DNA from: Deltaproteobacteria bacterium
GTDB taxonomy: Bacteria; Desulfobacterota; Desulfobacteria; Desulfobacterales; JAFDCJ01
Direction of reading: 5' to 3'
DNA length: 16,334 nt
Assembly (NCBI GenBank): GCA_024277475.1
Contig: JAJRVC010000278.1
Span: 1-16,334, forward strand
Within the stretch, counting starts at the first letter, position 1, and the number at the start of each line of letters is the position of its first letter. The notes beneath the pieces are model-generated. The model did no database searches. It was given only the letters and a program-made list of their open reading frames with translations, and was not told the DNA's origin. The translations under genes and the position numbers were made by a program. Below, one piece after another: positions 1-6,995 of this stretch.

Positions 1-9
1 AATGAGCAA

Positions 10-107
10 TTTTTTCTCTGAGCAAGGCCGCACAAGGGTTTACGTTGAGACGTACTTTTCGTACTTCGCAGACGTAAACCCGCGGAGAACGCCGCTCAGA
101 GGAAAAA
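10..107. repeat. Long imperfect palindrome (hairpin element)
   Basis: Nested complementary blocks share one centre near position 58.5: a T run at 10-15 with an A run at 103-107, CTCTGAGC at 16-23 with GCTCAGAG at 94-101, GGGTTTACGT at 36-45 with ACGTAAACCC at 72-81, and GTAC at 52-55 with GTAC at 61-64. The arms between the blocks are not complementary, so the fold would be a long stem with internal loops. The T and A flanks could let it terminate transcription in either direction. From memory, hairpin elements of this general design are dispersed in Desulfobacterales genomes; that is not shown by this window, which has only one copy. Confidence 0.75.
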
Positions 108-214
108 GGGCCATTTATGGATGGAAACTAGTTACATAAGACATAAATACAGTGACCGCGTAAGCCGGAGTGCCACCGCCAGGACATTGAATCGGGATGC
201 GGTGCAGCTTGCCG

Positions 215-316
215 TTTCAACGGCTACGGCCAGCCGTAACCTGCATCAAGGCGTCAAGAGGGGTTTGCTGAAACGCTCCGGAGATAAACGCACATCGGTG
301 TATCAGTTCAAACCGA
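215..316 (+). pseudogene. Orphan C-terminal winged-helix fragment of a Fic-family gene (copy 1)
   Basis: The frame reads STATASRNLHQGVKRGLL followed by KRSGDKRTSVYQF. This is the pattern of the winged-helix domain that ends many Fic/DUF4172 proteins (an 'S-TATASRDL' recognition helix, then a glycine/arginine wing and a Y-x-L/F strand). The open frame runs 121-507, but neither its first 32 residues nor the stretch after the winged helix resembles a Fic core, and no HxFxxGNGR motif is present. A 102-bp segment here matches 4345-4446 at 98 of 102 positions without gaps, and similarity stops abruptly at both ends. It is most simply a mobilised or decayed gene tail rather than a working protein. 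Confidence 0.6.
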
Positions 317-341
317 GTAGATTGCCTCTTCAAATGGTGGT

Positions 342-434
342 CTATTTATCTCTTCGCTTGGACCTGGTTTTTTTGACCGCGGGCTTTTTATCTTCGACAG
401 GCGCCGGATCTGCTGGCTTTTCAGTTTTGGCCAC
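342..434 (-). CDS. Possible 30-residue lysine/proline-rich basic protein
   Basis: A GTG-initiated frame of 30 residues begins VAKTEKPADPAPVEDK and ends in a strongly basic tail (KKTRSKRRDK). A plausible ribosome-binding site, AGAGG, lies five bases before the GTG, and an in-frame TAA sits directly upstream, so this GTG is the only available start. Composition (Lys, Pro, Arg, Glu, no Cys or aromatic residues) is that of a disordered nucleic-acid-binding tail. It lies 60 bases downstream of the zinc-finger gene on the same strand and could be read from the same transcript. I recognise no family. It could also be the C-terminal tail of a decayed gene. Confidence 0.35.
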   Translation of the reverse strand: MAKTEKPADPAPVEDKKPAVKKTRSKRRDK

Positions 435-494
435 TTATGCCTCTAAGAATATTGTTAGGCGTGGATTCAATATTGCTGAATCAAAAGAAACCGG

Positions 495-761
495 TTACCT
501 CAACTGACTATCTTTGCTGCCGCGCCGATTGTAGCCAGTTGGAGTAGTCTGCCGCTCTTCGAGTTCTGACTGACAGCTGATGCATAGCCGAACTCCAGGG
601 ATCGCTTTGCGACGAGCATCCGGGATGACAGTCTCGCACTCCTCACAATGCGACAATCCCTTGCCATCAGGCAACCGACTCCTTACCAGCTTTACTGCGT
701 CTTCTACACTGGCATCTATTTGATCCTGCACACCTCCATCACGGGTCCAGCCACCAGCCAT
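495..761 (-). CDS. ybiI: DksA/TraR-family C4 zinc-finger protein, YbiI-like
   Basis: The 88-residue product matches the size and layout of E. coli YbiI: an N-terminal helix (MAGGW, QIDASVEDAV), a C4 zinc finger with Cys39, Cys42, Cys60 and Cys63 (CEEC and CISC), the signature IPDARRKAIPGVRLC, and the strongly conserved C-terminus GYNRRGSKDSQLR. It lacks the long coiled coil that DksA inserts into the RNA polymerase secondary channel, so a DksA-like stringent-response role cannot be assumed; members of this subgroup are poorly characterised. The start is supported by GGGAG six bases before the ATG. It converges with the winged-helix fragment and lies downstream of, but 139 bases away from, the ABC transporter genes on the same strand. 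Confidence 0.85.
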   Translation of the reverse strand: MAGGWTRDGGVQDQIDASVEDAVKLVRSRLPDGKGLSHCEECETVIPDARRKAIPGVRLCISCQSELEERQTTPTGYNRRGSKDSQLR

Positions 762-767
762 CTTCAG

Positions 768-772
768 CTCCC
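768..772 (-). promoter_or_regulatory. Ribosome-binding site of the YbiI-like gene
   Basis: On the minus strand GGGAG precedes the ATG at 761 by six bases. It fixes the start of the zinc-finger protein. Confidence 0.6.
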
Positions 773-900
773 ACTTTAAAATATTAAAATTAATTCGATA
801 CGGTTCGGTCCAGCTTACGGAATTGAAATAAGCCAGGGAAGGTACAACTACGAAATTTATAACGAAAATAGAGGATTAAACCAAACCTTTCACCAACCTC

Positions 901-1716
901 TCAAATCTCTTTTCGATTAAAACAACCCAACATTAAAATCATTATTAAAAGTATATAAAGAGAAAGATTTAGAAGGGGATGGAAAGGTCCCATATTATGA
1001 AATTCGCTTTTGCTGATGATTGCATCTGCATAGACCTGCAACATAAAAACCTTGGGATATAAAACTCTCCATAAGGCAGGTCCCCAATGGGTTGAGGAAG
1101 GGAGAGCGGATCTTACGATGTCACTATTGAAAATCTGGTAACCACCGTCGGAAATAAAACCAACGAACAGAATTCCCATGGTAAAAAGCGCACTGATAAA
1201 ATCCGGCATAAAAAGAGATAAAAAGCAGACGCATACGATCACAAAAAGGAGGTTGATCGAACATACCAAAGATGCGGTCAAATATCCCGAAATGATGGTT
1301 TCCGTTTTTACCCACACCATTAAAAATATCGTCAAGTGAAGTATAAACATGAAAACAACGGAAAGTGCCCAGGTGCCGGTGATTCGGCCAAGAATATATT
1401 GCCATCTGAAAACAGACCTGGAAAGAAACAAGACAGCGCTTCCATCCTCACGATCCCGGCTGAATATCTTCATGGAAAGCATGGAAACCATCAGAAACAT
1501 GCCGGCGGCAATTAGATGAAAAACAATTTTTGAAACATGCCAGGCCACCGTAGCGGTATCCACCATTTTTCCATTAACCGTATATCCGCTGTCATAACAT
1601 CCGCGGATCGTCAATATAAATAGAACAGAAAGGCCTAGGAGAACATAAAAACTTTTATGACGCAACTGGTCCCGCATGGTATAGACCGTAATTTTTATGA
1701 CATTATTCATTTTCAT
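901..1716 (-). CDS. ABC-2 type transporter permease subunit
   Basis: The 271-residue protein is an inner-membrane permease with about six hydrophobic segments, roughly at residues 23-40, 62-82, 113-135, 145-170, 173-190 and 247-266. After the second segment comes a cytoplasmic stretch SRDREDGSAVLFLSRSV followed by R/YILGR, the arrangement seen in ABC-2 exporters of the NosY/YhaP/GldF kind. The gene starts inside the ATPase gene (14-base overlap; a second in-frame ATG two codons on would give 8 bases), which indicates translational coupling. Together they should make a two-component exporter. The substrate cannot be read from the sequence; related pairs handle drugs, lipids, copper-enzyme assembly or gliding components. 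The end lies near a stretch without a clear terminator. Confidence 0.8.
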   Translation of the reverse strand: MKMNNVIKITVYTMRDQLRHKSFYVLLGLSVLFILTIRGCYDSGYTVNGKMVDTATVAWHVSKIVFHLIAAGMFLMVSMLSMKIFSRDREDGSAVLFLSRSVFRWQYILGRITGTWALSVVFMFILHLTIFLMVWVKTETIISGYLTASLVCSINLLFVIVCVCFLSLFMPDFISALFTMGILFVGFISDGGYQIFNSDIVRSALPSSTHWGPALWRVLYPKVFMLQVYADAIISKSEFHNMGPFHPLLNLSLYILLIMILMLGCFNRKEI

Positions 1717-2416
1717 GCTCTACATATCGGACAAAAACATCTTCGAGCGTCTCGTGATCCTTCACGATTGCGGCAATGGTATCCTTGATAAGGATTTTTC
1801 CCTTGTACAGGATTGCCGCCGTTTCACATGTTTTTTCCACTTCCGAGAGCAGATGGGAGTTTAAGATCACGGTCACTCCCTTGCCACGAAGGTTTTCAAG
1901 GATTTTTCTGACATCGCGGATACCGATCGGATCAAGCCCCGTGATGGGTTCATCCAGTATCAGCAACGTTGGCTGTCCCAGCAGAGCAGCCCCCAGACCG
2001 ATGCGCTGTTTCATGCCTCTTGAGTAGGTCGCGGATTTTTTCCTTTCCGGACCTTTCATGGCCACGATCTCAAGTACCCTGTCAATTTCCCTTTCGGTGT
2101 CTTTCCCGGACAGTCCGATTAAAGAAGCATGCCGCGACAGATATTCAAATCCGGAAAGATACGGCGGAATCATGTGCTGTTCGGCGATATATCCGATGTG
2201 TTTGCGGGATTGCGGGTCGGATGCAGACCGTCCATTGATTGTAATGCTGCCCGAGGAGGGTTTGATAAAATCCAGAAGCATCCGAACGATGGTCGTCTTA
2301 CCGGCACCGTTGGGTCCAAGCAATGCAAAAAACTCTCCCTTTCGAATCGAAAATGAAACATTATCGACCGCGGCAAAGGCGCCAAATTTTTTTGTAATGG
2401 AATCAAGTATGATCAT
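1703..2416 (-). CDS. ABC transporter ATP-binding subunit
   Basis: From the ATG at 2416 the product is 237 residues, normal for a stand-alone ABC-2 ATPase. Walker A is GPNGAGKTT at 34-42, the Q-loop glutamine is Gln80, the signature is YSRGMKQR at 131-138 (the 'YSRGM' variant typical of this exporter group), Walker B is LLILDEP at 151-157 and the switch histidine is His188 in NSHLL. It powers the permease encoded immediately downstream. The frame stays open upstream to an ATG at 2581, adding 55 residues (ALLAFLEVFGITM and so on), but that extension is not part of the fold, which begins naturally at MIILDSITKKFG. I see no good ribosome-binding site before either start, so the start is less certain than the function. 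Confidence 0.88.
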   Translation of the reverse strand: MIILDSITKKFGAFAAVDNVSFSIRKGEFFALLGPNGAGKTTIVRMLLDFIKPSSGSITINGRSASDPQSRKHIGYIAEQHMIPPYLSGFEYLSRHASLIGLSGKDTEREIDRVLEIVAMKGPERKKSATYSRGMKQRIGLGAALLGQPTLLILDEPITGLDPIGIRDVRKILENLRGKGVTVILNSHLLSEVEKTCETAAILYKGKILIKDTIAAIVKDHETLEDVFVRYVEHENE

Positions 2417-2869
2417 ATCAATTTTAAAACAGGGACTACCATTGTTGATGTTTTTTCGATCCAAGGTTTGTTTACCCACCTGCCACGCCGGTGATGTCAT
2501 GGTTATACCAAAAACTTCTAAAAAAGCTAATAATGCCCAAATTAATGATCGGGTGTCAAGGGCAATGGTGGCAGGTCCCATGAACCGTATTATTTTTCAA
2601 CCAGTTGGAACACCAATGGTCCCAATATTTCAATTGGAAGTTGACTTTTAATCGCGATAAGCCTTAAAAAAGAACTTTGAGCCCGCTAGCCATCCTGGCG
2701 GTGGATTCAGTGAGTAGATACCCGGGTCCAGAGTGCCCGGCACTGGCTCCTCCCCGGAAGGGAGTGTTGGTTTTATTAAATATGTATTATTTTCAAGGCA
2801 GGGCCAGTTATTGCTGATCTGGCTCAGAGGACCAGGATTCCAATATTAAATTGAAGAGGTTGAAAAACG
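2417..2869. other. Divergent intergenic region between ABC genes and flavoenzyme
   Basis: These 450 bases hold no convincing gene. The part next to the ABC ATPase (2417-2600) has a protein-like minus-strand frame with a hydrophobic stretch (SLIWALLAFLEVFGITM) broken upstream by stops, which may be a decayed membrane protein. The rest contains small GC-rich inverted repeats around 2720-2765 and an AT-rich tract at 2772-2795 that could hold the promoter of the rightward flavoenzyme gene, but no clear -35/-10 pair can be named. Confidence 0.4.
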
Positions 2870-4234
2870 GTGAGTGAGAACGTGCAAACCTATGATTTGA
2901 TTATTGTGGGGGCGGGCTCAGGCAACATGATCCCGGTACCTGAGATGGAGAAGTGGCGCCTGGCAATTGTGGAGCCGGACAAGTTCGGGGGCACCTGTCT
3001 AAATCGCGGTTGCATTCCGTCTAAGATGTTGTTGTATCCAGCTGAGGTGGTCGAAACAACCCGGCACGCGGCCAGGATAGGTGTGCACTACACGCCCGAC
3101 CGAGTAGATTGGCAGCAAATTGTAGGCCGGGTGTGGCAAAAAATTGATCCGATCGCCGAGGCCGGAGCTGCCTACCGGCAGTCTCAGCCCCATATCACGG
3201 TCTACGATCAACCGGCCCGGTTTGTTGAACCGCGAGTGCTGCAAACTGGTTCACACCGCATCACAGCGGATCGGATTGTACTGGGCGCGGGAGCCCGGCC
3301 AGTAGTGCCGGACCTCACTGGATTGGCTACCGTGCCGTACCACACCTCTGACACCGTGATGCGGTTAGTCACACAACCCGAGTCGATCCTGATCATCGGC
3401 GGCGGCTATATTGGGGCGGAGATGGCTAGTTTTTTCGGCGGTCTGGGCACCCATGTAACCTTAGTGGATCGGGGCTGGGCCTTGATCAAGAATGAAGATG
3501 AAGAGATCGCTCAGGCGTTTACGAACATTTATAAGCGTCGCTTTGACATCCTGCTACACGCTCAGGCCCGGCATGTGAGACCCTCTGCCGGTGGCGTCAC
3601 CGTCACCTTTAATATCGAAGGGCGCTTCCACGAGGTGACAGCGCAGATCTTGTTTTTTGCCGTCGGTCGGAGGCCCAACTCAGACCGGTTAAATGTTAAG
3701 GCGGCCGGCCTGGAAGTGGATGATCGCGGCCGGGTTAGAGTCAATGCGTATATGGAAACGTCAGTCCCCGGCATCTATGCCTTTGGCGATCTCGCCTCGC
3801 CTTACCAACTCAAGCATATTGCCAATGCCGAAGCCCGGCTTATTTCAAAGCGGCTCATAGGCGGAGCTAAAATCCCGATGGTCTACGACGGTGGGCCACA
3901 TGCAATTTTTAGCCACCCGCAGGTCGCCGGTGTTGGCCTGACAGAACGCACAGCTCGGCAAAGGGGCATGGACCACGTGAAGGCGACGCGCAAGTATGCG
4001 GATACGGCTTACGGGTGGGCCAGTGAAGATACCGATAGCTTTGTTAAAGTGGTGGCGAATCCCACCACCCGACAATTACTCGGGGCTCATATCATCGGGC
4101 CGCAGGCCTCCCTGCTGATTCAGCCCTTGGTGCAGGGGATGAAGTACGGTCAAACGGTCGATGAGATGGCACAGGTGATCTACATCCATCCCGCCTTAAC
4201 TGAAGTGGTGGAGCAGGCGCTTCTTGAACTGTAG
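2870..4234 (+). CDS. Mycothione reductase / dihydrolipoamide dehydrogenase-like flavoprotein disulfide reductase
   Basis: The 454-residue protein is a class I pyridine nucleotide-disulfide oxidoreductase. The FAD dinucleotide motif is GAGSGN at 14-19, the redox disulfide is Cys43-Cys48 in GGTCLNRGCIPSKM, the NAD(P) motif is GGGYIGAEMA at 177-186, a second FAD motif is YAFGD, and the dimer-interface catalytic pair is His440 and Glu445 in HPALTE. The unusual GAGSGN start with IPVPEM and FGGTCLNRGCIPSKML is closest in feel to mycothione reductases, which are otherwise actinobacterial. Asp200-Arg201 after the second nucleotide strand leaves NADH versus NADPH unclear. The start is GTG, with GAAGAGG about ten bases before it. 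No lipoyl enzyme, thiol biosynthesis or metal-resistance gene is adjacent, so the disulfide substrate is unknown. The gene is visibly richer in G+C than its neighbours, suggesting transfer. Confidence 0.85.
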   Translation: MSENVQTYDLIIVGAGSGNMIPVPEMEKWRLAIVEPDKFGGTCLNRGCIPSKMLLYPAEVVETTRHAARIGVHYTPDRVDWQQIVGRVWQKIDPIAEAGAAYRQSQPHITVYDQPARFVEPRVLQTGSHRITADRIVLGAGARPVVPDLTGLATVPYHTSDTVMRLVTQPESILIIGGGYIGAEMASFFGGLGTHVTLVDRGWALIKNEDEEIAQAFTNIYKRRFDILLHAQARHVRPSAGGVTVTFNIEGRFHEVTAQILFFAVGRRPNSDRLNVKAAGLEVDDRGRVRVNAYMETSVPGIYAFGDLASPYQLKHIANAEARLISKRLIGGAKIPMVYDGGPHAIFSHPQVAGVGLTERTARQRGMDHVKATRKYADTAYGWASEDTDSFVKVVANPTTRQLLGAHIIGPQASLLIQPLVQGMKYGQTVDEMAQVIYIHPALTEVVEQALLEL

Positions 4235-4283
4235 TCCGAATCACGCGCCGACTATTTTGTCCCCATTCGATGTTAAGTCCCAG

Positions 4284-4334
4284 GCTTTTTTAGGCGGGCA
4301 AAGATTACCGAAATTAGATAAGACAGGCTCAGCC
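4284..4334. repeat. Dispersed short repeat, copy A
   Basis: The stretch begins GCTTTTTTAG and continues with AAAGATT, GAAATTA, ATAAGA and TCAGCC blocks in the same order and spacing as at 10932-10984. From the shared GCGGG onward, 33 of 41 aligned bases match; the only gap is two bases before that point. The differences do not fall at third codon positions in any one frame, so a non-coding element is more likely than a shared peptide. It ends about ten bases before the second Fic winged-helix fragment. Confidence 0.5.
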
Positions 4335-4344
4335 ATTAATTCAC

Positions 4345-4446
4345 TTTCAACGGCTACGGCCAGCCGTGACCTGCATCAAGGCATCAAGAGGGGGTTGCTG
4401 AAACGCTCCGGAGACAAACGCACATCGGTGTATCAGTTCAAACCGA
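4345..4446 (+). pseudogene. Orphan C-terminal winged-helix fragment of a Fic-family gene (copy 2)
   Basis: The frame reads STATASRDLHQGIKRGLL and KRSGDKRTSVYQF, the winged-helix ending of Fic/DUF4172 proteins, then stops at 4472. It is colinear with 215-316, with four substitutions in 102 bases, two of them changing residues (Asn to Asp and Val to Ile). The open frame from 4224 overlaps the end of the flavoenzyme gene and its first forty residues look random, so this is a gene tail without its catalytic core. Copy 2 carries Asp where copy 1 has Asn in the TATASR-D-L motif; Asp is the residue I expect in the family. Confidence 0.6.
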
Positions 4447-4488
4447 CAAGCATTCGATCCGTCCCTGCTTAATAACAAAACACCCACG

Positions 4489-4520
4489 TCCCTTGTGTCC
4501 TCTGTGACTCCGTGGTGAAA
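4489..4520 (-). repeat. Fragment of a CACGGAG-type periodic repeat
   Basis: On the minus strand the sequence reads CACGGAGT, CACAGAGG, ACACAAGG in tandem, an imperfect 8-base period. Such CAC-GGAG-rich tracts are commonly scattered in environmental bacterial genomes, often near GxxExxY genes; no such gene is present here. It fills the space between the winged-helix fragment and the methyltransferase gene, which otherwise shows nothing recognisable. Confidence 0.4.
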
Positions 4521-4590
4521 AAATATTACTGCTAATACGCCACTGTAATTACGAAAAGGAGCACTTAGTAAGCGTTCACCGCGGCCCAAT

Positions 4591-5262
4591 TCAATACTCT
4601 TTGATTAATTTTGGGTGCGCCATTAACAGCCTGTTTTTAGGTGTGATCTCTGCTGGTATGATCCGTGTAATAACAGCATACCCTTTAGCCCTTAACAGTG
4701 CGGCCCTTGTTACGTCAATGGCAAGTGGACCCTCCATCCATCCGCCAAGTCCGCCCAGGTCACCTGTTTTTGTATCATGGCAGCAGGGCAGTACCGCCAG
4801 TTTTGCGCCGGCATTTACCGCGGCCTCAATTATCGTATCGGTCAGCCGGCCGCAGGCGTGCACTGACACAACGATGTCATCCGGATTCAAGTCTATGTCT
4901 TCAACCCGGGCGTTCTGATAATGGATGCGGTTTTTCAAACGTGGCCACCGGTCAATAATGATCTGTGAAAGCCTCTTTGTATTCTCAGTAAAATCGAGAT
5001 CAACAGCCAGGGCCTCTGCAGAGCTGTCATCCAGCAACAGCATGATGTGGGCTAAAAGGCCATGTCCACATGCCAGATCCACCACTCTTCCGCCCCGGTA
5101 TTTCCTGCGAACCCGCCGTGCCACCTCCCATGCTTCAAACAGCTCTTTGCCGGGCAGGGTCCCCGCGTGGCACACAGCCCGGGCAATCTTTTCAAAAAGA
5201 GTATTACCCGGGAAAACAGCTGTTTGTTTTTCTGTTAATCTGCTCCTGGTGGACTTTTTCAT
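4591..5262 (-). CDS. Class I SAM-dependent methyltransferase (Methyltransf_32-like)
   Basis: From the ATG at 5262 the protein has 223 residues. Motif I (SAM-binding glycine loop) is VVDLACGHGLL at 60-70, the acidic end of strand 2 is VDLD at 87-90, and the family-specific block is SVHACGRLTD at 133-142 followed by VLPCCHD at 157-163. The HACG...PCCH pair is the hallmark of the PF13679 group, which includes TRM13-like tRNA methyltransferases and uncharacterised bacterial relatives. The ATG overlaps the stop of the upstream MFS gene as ATGA, so I prefer it to an in-frame ATG at 5322 that would overlap the MFS gene by 64 bases. Translation is probably coupled. The methyl acceptor is unknown; an RNA substrate is possible, but so is modification of something linked to the carrier. 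Confidence 0.78.
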   Translation of the reverse strand: MKKSTRSRLTEKQTAVFPGNTLFEKIARAVCHAGTLPGKELFEAWEVARRVRRKYRGGRVVDLACGHGLLAHIMLLLDDSSAEALAVDLDFTENTKRLSQIIIDRWPRLKNRIHYQNARVEDIDLNPDDIVVSVHACGRLTDTIIEAAVNAGAKLAVLPCCHDTKTGDLGGLGGWMEGPLAIDVTRAALLRAKGYAVITRIIPAEITPKNRLLMAHPKLIKEY

Positions 5263-6527
5263 ATTGAAAACAGATGGCGCTTTTCCTTGATCAAAAGAGC
5301 ACAGCCGATGGCAATCAGACACATAGCTGCCGAAATAATAAAGATAGGCTGATAGCTGCTGGTTTTATCAAAAACAACCCCACCCATGTATGCCCAAAAT
5401 CCGCCGGCCAGGTGATGCACGGTGGTTGCAAACCCGGATAGCAGGCCCACATGTGACAAACCGTACAAACGGCCCAGCAAAGTTGCAGTGAGTGGGGCCG
5501 TTATCAGAAAAGTAAATCCGAACAGAAGTGCGAAGATATAAAAATTGATTTCATTCGGGTATTTCAGTATCAGTAGGTAGGCCATGAACCGCAGTACAAA
5601 CGTCAATGCGATCGGCCATCGATTTCCAAATCGATCGGATGCCGGGCCCGCTATCAAAATACCCCCCATGCTCAAAAGTCCAAAAAAGGCGAATACATTG
5701 CCGGCTGCCTTGAAGGCGATGCCGAAATCCGTCAGAAAGGCCACCAGATGAACAGCCACCAGAAAATCACCGCTGCCGCAGACGAACATAATGATCAGAA
5801 ACAGCCAGAATGAATAGGTGCGCAGGGCCATCCTGAGCCCGAAATCCTGCGGCATTGTCCCTGTGGTGATCCTTGATGCATCCGGTCCGGGCGGCCTCTG
5901 TTTTTTTTGGCCATATGGCAGGAGGCCGAAATCTGCCGGGTTGCCCCGGAGCACCGTTAGACACAGCAAGGTATTCACCGCCAGCATGATGAATCCTATG
6001 AGGGCATAGGAAATTCTCCAGCCGTGGTTTAAAACAATGGCAGTAAATACCGGGACCAGTAGAAATTGTCCGATGCAGTTACCCGAAATTGCCAGGCTGA
6101 TGGCAAGACCCCGTCGTTTTTCGAACCAGGTGGTCACCAATGCGGCTACAAGAGGGATGGAAGCGCCACCGAATCCGATGGCGGCCAACAGCCCGTAGCA
6201 AATATAAAATTCCCAGAGCGAATCGATGAAGGCGATGCCGACATAACCGACCGACATGAAAAGGGTTGAAACCAGGATAACCCATTTGGGACCGTAACGG
6301 TCATAGAGCCTGCCGCCGATGCTCATGGTAAGCGCAAAAATGGTCATGTTCAGAAAAAAGGCGGAAGAAAGAGAGGTGCGACTCCACCCTAAATCGGCTA
6401 TCATGGGTTTGAACATGACGCTGAAGGCGTACCGTGCACCCGATTGAAAAAAGAGAATAGAAAAGCAGGCGAACAGAACATACCACCCGAAAAACAGGGA
6501 AGATTTGCTGGAGAGCTGTCTGGACAT
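5259..6527 (-). CDS. MFS transporter, oxalate/formate- or monocarboxylate-carrier-like
   Basis: The 422-residue protein has twelve hydrophobic segments in two halves split by a hydrophilic loop at about 195-230. The MFS loop 2-3 motif is GGRLYDRYGPKW at 71-82, repeated in degenerate form as GPASDRFGNR at 294-303. The N-terminus (FFGWYVLFACF) and the ALVTTWFEKRRGLAISLA block match the OFA/monocarboxylate-porter branch, whose members carry small carboxylates across the inner membrane. Substrate cannot be read from sequence. It is the first gene of a two-gene unit with the methyltransferase. No good ribosome-binding site precedes the ATG at 6527; the upstream leader is only CTGAACCTATA-like. Normal length, no obvious lesions. 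It resembles the second MFS gene at 9499 in family but is not a close duplicate. Confidence 0.85.
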   Translation of the reverse strand: MSRQLSSKSSLFFGWYVLFACFSILFFQSGARYAFSVMFKPMIADLGWSRTSLSSAFFLNMTIFALTMSIGGRLYDRYGPKWVILVSTLFMSVGYVGIAFIDSLWEFYICYGLLAAIGFGGASIPLVAALVTTWFEKRRGLAISLAISGNCIGQFLLVPVFTAIVLNHGWRISYALIGFIMLAVNTLLCLTVLRGNPADFGLLPYGQKKQRPPGPDASRITTGTMPQDFGLRMALRTYSFWLFLIIMFVCGSGDFLVAVHLVAFLTDFGIAFKAAGNVFAFFGLLSMGGILIAGPASDRFGNRWPIALTFVLRFMAYLLILKYPNEINFYIFALLFGFTFLITAPLTATLLGRLYGLSHVGLLSGFATTVHHLAGGFWAYMGGVVFDKTSSYQPIFIISAAMCLIAIGCALLIKEKRHLFSI

Positions 6528-6686
6528 TATAGGTTCAGGGGACTGGGTTCAAGGTTCGGAGTTAAGGGTTTATCGAACATACTAAATTTTATACAGGGAC
6601 TACAATGCGAAAACATAACGGGAAACAGTTATACGGGATTCAGATTTTTTTTACAACCGGATATAAACTGACAAAAGCGCGGGTAA

Positions 6687-6800
6687 AAAGCCTTAAAAAA
6701 GCAGGTAGTTATTGAAATTATAGATGAATGCCCTTCTTATAACGAGAAAAGACTGCCTGGGTTTTATAAAAGAATGGGGTTTCCGGTTTCTAAAAACTGA
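6687..6800 (+). pseudogene. Possible C-terminal remnant of a GNAT-type acetyltransferase
   Basis: The open stretch reads KALKKQVVIEIIDECPSYN, then EKRLPGFYKRMGFPVSKN, and stops. The FYKRMGF ending is the usual C-terminal 'FYxxxGF' of GNAT N-acetyltransferases, but the acetyl-CoA-binding Q/RxxGxG/A loop is absent and there is no start codon before the family-like part. A stop lies immediately upstream. An overlapping 59-residue ATG frame (6724-6903) looks like nothing known. Judged from one motif only. Confidence 0.3.
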
Positions 6801-6888
6801 AGAAGACAGACGGGTTGCGACTAAAATATGCAGTTTCTCAATAAGTTCGGATAAGGTTGATTTTGTGGCTAAAAAAACAATAAAAAGT

Positions 6889-6917
6889 TTGACACGGCAA
6901 TGACTTTTTGTTAATTT
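6889..6917 (+). promoter_or_regulatory. Candidate sigma-70 promoter of the DUF234 ATPase gene
   Basis: A perfect -35 hexamer TTGACA lies at 6889-6894; 17 bases later comes TAATTT at 6912-6917, a weak -10. The pair sits about 80 bases before the ATG at 6996 in an AT-rich leader. The -10 match is only three of six, so this is tentative. Confidence 0.35.
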
Positions 6918-6995
6918 TGTGGCGAATTTCAGGACGATTTTATTTTCACAAAAATAACAATTATTCTATTTCTTCATAAAAAATAAAGGGATTAA

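Larger units (their letters stand above)
6528..6995. other. Intergenic region with low-complexity tract and gene remnant
   Basis: Next to the MFS gene a GGTTCA/GGTTTA-rich low-complexity tract spans about 6528-6570. Further right lies a probable acetyltransferase remnant (6687-6800) and, close to the ATPase gene, a very AT-rich leader with a candidate promoter. No intact gene is seen. Confidence 0.5.

Noticed and set aside
121..507. A 128-residue ATG frame read as one intact gene
   Set aside because: Only residues 33-65 resemble a known domain, the rest is unlike any Fic protein, no ribosome-binding site precedes the ATG, and it overlaps the 3' end of the ybiI-like gene.
2058..2651. A 197-residue plus-strand frame
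   Set aside because: It runs antisense through the ABC ATPase and its composition follows the codons of that gene; no domain is seen.
4489..4520. A CRISPR-like array suggested by the CACGGAG period
   Set aside because: The unit is only about 8 bases, with three imperfect copies and no spacers.
6724..6903. A 59-residue ATG frame upstream of the DUF234 ATPase gene
   Set aside because: No ribosome-binding site and no recognisable motif; it overlaps a frame with a GNAT-like ending and runs into the candidate promoter.
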